A DNA stretch of 64,000 nt from Roseiarcus fermentans (GTDB lineage Bacteria > Pseudomonadota > Alphaproteobacteria > Rhizobiales > Beijerinckiaceae), in assembly GCF_003315135.1 (NCBI RefSeq), contig NZ_QNRK01000002.1:145344-209343 (forward strand), read 5' to 3'. How positions within the stretch are numbered: position 1 is the stretch's first letter; every line of letters begins with the position of its first letter. Positions 62,592 through 64,000 of the stretch are shown piece by piece. The notes below the pieces were generated by a model that was not told where the DNA came from, searched no databases, and saw only the letters and a list, made by a program, of their open reading frames with translations. Both the position numbers and the translations under genes were made by a program.

Positions 62592-63620
62592 GTGGACACC
62601 CTGGGCCGGACACGACCGCGGCACGCCACCATCAAGGTGCGCAACTTTCTCGCCGTTCCCGCCGTGGTCGAGGCGCTGGGCGCTGATCCCGACGCCGTCG
62701 CGCGGTCGGCCGGCCTCGACCCGGCGATCTTCGCCGACCCTGCCCTCGACGTCCCTTACGCCGCGTTGGGGCGGCTGGTTCGCGCCTGCGTCGCCGCGAC
62801 GGGGTGCGACACCTTCGGCCTCATGGTCGGGGCCCGTCAGGGCGCGACGGCGCCGGGGCTGACCGGGCTGATGGCGCTCAACGCCCCGACGGTCGGCGAG
62901 GGCTTGCGCGTTCTCGCGGAAGGCTTGAAGACCAGCGACACCGGCGGCGTCGTGCTGCTCGGCTGCTCCGGCGGCGAGGCGTGGGTGGGCTATCACGTGA
63001 TCGCGCCCGCCATCGACGAGGCCGACCAGATCGTCGACGCGGGCGCGGCGATCGCCTTCAACATCTTGCGGGCGATGCGCGGTCTCGAGTGGCGGCCCTT
63101 GCGGGTCCGGCTGACCTGCAAGCCGCCGCGCGACCGCACGCCATACGCGCGCCTGTTCGGCGCGCCGGTCGAATTCGGCGCCGCCTCGGCCCGCGTCGTT
63201 TTCGACGCCGCTTTGCTCGACGCCCCGATCCTGGGGCGCGATCCCGACACCGCCGCCATCCTCGCGCCCCTCTACGCCGAGGCCCTGGCCGCCGCGACGG
63301 CGGACTTCGTCTCGGCGGCGCGGGCGCTGGTGCGCGCTCAGCTCGGCGCCGCCAGCCTGTCGCGCGAAAGCGTGGCGCGCGCCCTCGGGGTGAGCGAACG
63401 TACGCTCGTCCATCGGCTCGAGGCGCGCGGCCTGACCTATTCGGGCCTCGCCGACGAAGCCAAGTTCGAGACGGCGCAGAGCCTGTTGAGAAAGGGCGAG
63501 ACGATCGCCGACACCGCCGCCCGCCTCGGCTTCGCCGACCAGAGCGCCTTCACCCGCGCCTTCAAGGCCTGGTCGGGCGCGCCGCCGGCGCGCTGGCGCA
63601 CCGAGCGCGGCGAGGGGTGA
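62592..63620 (+). CDS. AraC-family transcriptional regulator (OruR/ArgR-like N-terminus)
   Basis: 342 residues from a GTG at 62592; a second GTG at 62637 is possible and neither has a strong ribosome-binding site. Residues 20-200 form the arabinose-binding-like domain of the OruR/VirS group (YAALGRLVRACVAATGCDTF, GLTGLMALNAPTVGEGLRVL). Residues 240-342 hold the two AraC helix-turn-helix motifs (SRESVARALGVSERTLVHRL and IADTAARLGFADQSAFTRAF). It is divergent from the sulfatase maturase gene, so control of the sulfatase genes is plausible. The effector is unknown. Confidence 0.88.
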   Translation: MDTLGRTRPRHATIKVRNFLAVPAVVEALGADPDAVARSAGLDPAIFADPALDVPYAALGRLVRACVAATGCDTFGLMVGARQGATAPGLTGLMALNAPTVGEGLRVLAEGLKTSDTGGVVLLGCSGGEAWVGYHVIAPAIDEADQIVDAGAAIAFNILRAMRGLEWRPLRVRLTCKPPRDRTPYARLFGAPVEFGAASARVVFDAALLDAPILGRDPDTAAILAPLYAEALAAATADFVSAARALVRAQLGAASLSRESVARALGVSERTLVHRLEARGLTYSGLADEAKFETAQSLLRKGETIADTAARLGFADQSAFTRAFKAWSGAPPARWRTERGEG

Positions 63621-63745
63621 AACGGAGCGCCGCGCCGGCGGGCGCGGATGATCCGGACAGCATCGGCGTCCCCGCGTTCGCCCCGGGAACCGACCAGAAC
63701 CACCGACGCGGCTAATCCCGAAAGTATTCTCCCACAAACATTTGG

Positions 63746-63778
63746 TTGACACAAGTTGCGTCGAAACGACGCTAAGTA
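63746..63778 (+). promoter_or_regulatory. Candidate promoter with perfect inverted repeat
   Basis: TTGACA at 63746-63751 is followed by the perfect inverted repeat GCGTCG-AAA-CGACGC at 63758-63772 and then TAAGTA at 63773-63778. The 21-bp spacing is long for sigma-70, so the -10 box is uncertain. A second, looser repeat CAGAG...CTCTG spans 63779-63806. The AT-rich context contrasts with the surroundings and suggests a regulated promoter for the gene running off the right edge. Confidence 0.5.
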
Positions 63779-63883
63779 CAGAGCTTGTTGAATTGTTTGA
63801 ACTCTGTTACAGATTGCTCGCGAGCGTCAATAGAACGGCACGGACAGACCAGCATTGAACCGAACGGCTTAAGGGTTTCCTCG

Positions 63884-64000
63884 ATGGAGATCCAACGGGC
63901 CGGCTCCGGAACCACGATGCGCCGGGAACGGCGACGCCTGCAGCAATCCGGTCCGGACCCTCCCGCGCGTGGCCACGCCGCCCCGCGCCGCGGAGACCTA
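63884..64000 (+). CDS. Start of an unidentified gene, 3' truncated by window edge
   Basis: An ATG at 63884 opens a frame without a stop for 39 codons to the end of the window. The visible residues are basic and polar (MEIQRAGSGTTMRRERRRLQ). No family can be recognised. A later ATG at 63917 is an alternative start. The promoter-like region at 63746 supports a real gene here. Confidence 0.4.
   Translation, partial: MEIQRAGSGTTMRRERRRLQQSGPDPPARGHAAPRRGDL

Noticed and set aside
62321-62862. Plus-strand 179-codon frame opposite the maturase start region
   Set aside because: It overlaps the AraC gene in another frame, and its translation is a Pro/Arg/Ser-rich shadow without motifs.

Overview
The window is about 64 kb of high-GC chromosomal DNA with tightly packed operons, frequent ATGA start/stop overlaps and GTG/TTG starts. 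The gene content points to an alphaproteobacterium of the Hyphomicrobiales (Rhizobiales) type: an AapJ-type binding protein, a SmoS/tagatose-kinase polyol cluster, small secreted Cys proteins, and REP-like 'cttccccagctggctggggaag' hairpins. I cannot name the genus. I see no rRNA, tRNA, CRISPR array or prophage. The only mobile-element trace is an IS1380-like remnant near 47.4-48.4 kb.

Region 1 (1-5.9 kb): the 3' part of a PpdK-like phosphotransferase gene (5' end outside the window), followed without gaps by a separate biotin carrier protein, a biotin carboxylase, a divergent pyruvate-carboxylase-type carboxyltransferase and a thiolase. The PpdK-like protein lacks the usual C-terminal PEP/pyruvate barrel. 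The carboxyltransferase lacks the usual metal-binding Lys, one metal-binding His and the catalytic Thr. This looks like an uncharacterised kinase-plus-biotin-carboxylase module and is the best candidate here for an undescribed system.

Region 2 (6.1-20.3 kb): an acyl-CoA catabolic block. It holds a FabL-like reductase, a GntR/FCD regulator, a Zn alcohol dehydrogenase, an SDR, a stand-alone 3-hydroxyacyl-CoA dehydrogenase, two acyl-CoA dehydrogenases, a two-subunit acyl-CoA carboxylase of methylcrotonyl/geranyl type, and a FadB-like fusion whose dehydrogenase half has lost key catalytic residues. Two near-identical 24-bp sites lie at the two divergent promoters and may bind the GntR protein.

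Region 3 (20.7-31.1 kb): uptake and breakdown of 2-aminoethylphosphonate and related compounds. It contains a binding protein, ATPase, fused double permease, FAD oxidoreductase, phosphonoacetaldehyde hydrolase (PhnX), a PbfA-like PLP lyase, a convergent PhnW transaminase, and a phosphate-symporter-like MFS protein.

Region 4 (31.2-36.9 kb): single genes: a GH13 glucosidase, a small hypothetical protein, a ferritin-like YciF protein, an ATP-dependent DNA ligase, an SRAP/HMCES-type protein, and a LacI regulator that reads away from region 5.

Region 5 (36.9-45.3 kb): a LacI-controlled polyol/ketose operon: ribose-type ABC transporter, aldo/keto reductase, SmoS-type polyol dehydrogenase, tagatose-type kinase, GatZ/TagE-like protein and a RbsD/FucU mutarotase. 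A polyol could be imported, oxidised to tagatose, phosphorylated and epimerised to fructose 6-phosphate.

Region 6 (45.3-54.8 kb): mixed genes: DUF4142, an AroE-like dehydrogenase, a GyrI-like protein bracketed by IS1380-type end repeats, ADP-heptose epimerase, class II aldolase, a lipoprotein, an L,D-transpeptidase, an orphan amino-acid-binding protein and an outer-membrane barrel.

Region 7 (54.8-64 kb): a run of small exported proteins on the minus strand, then a Tat-exported arylsulfatase with its radical-SAM maturase, a divergent AraC-type regulator, and a promoter leading into a gene cut off by the right edge.
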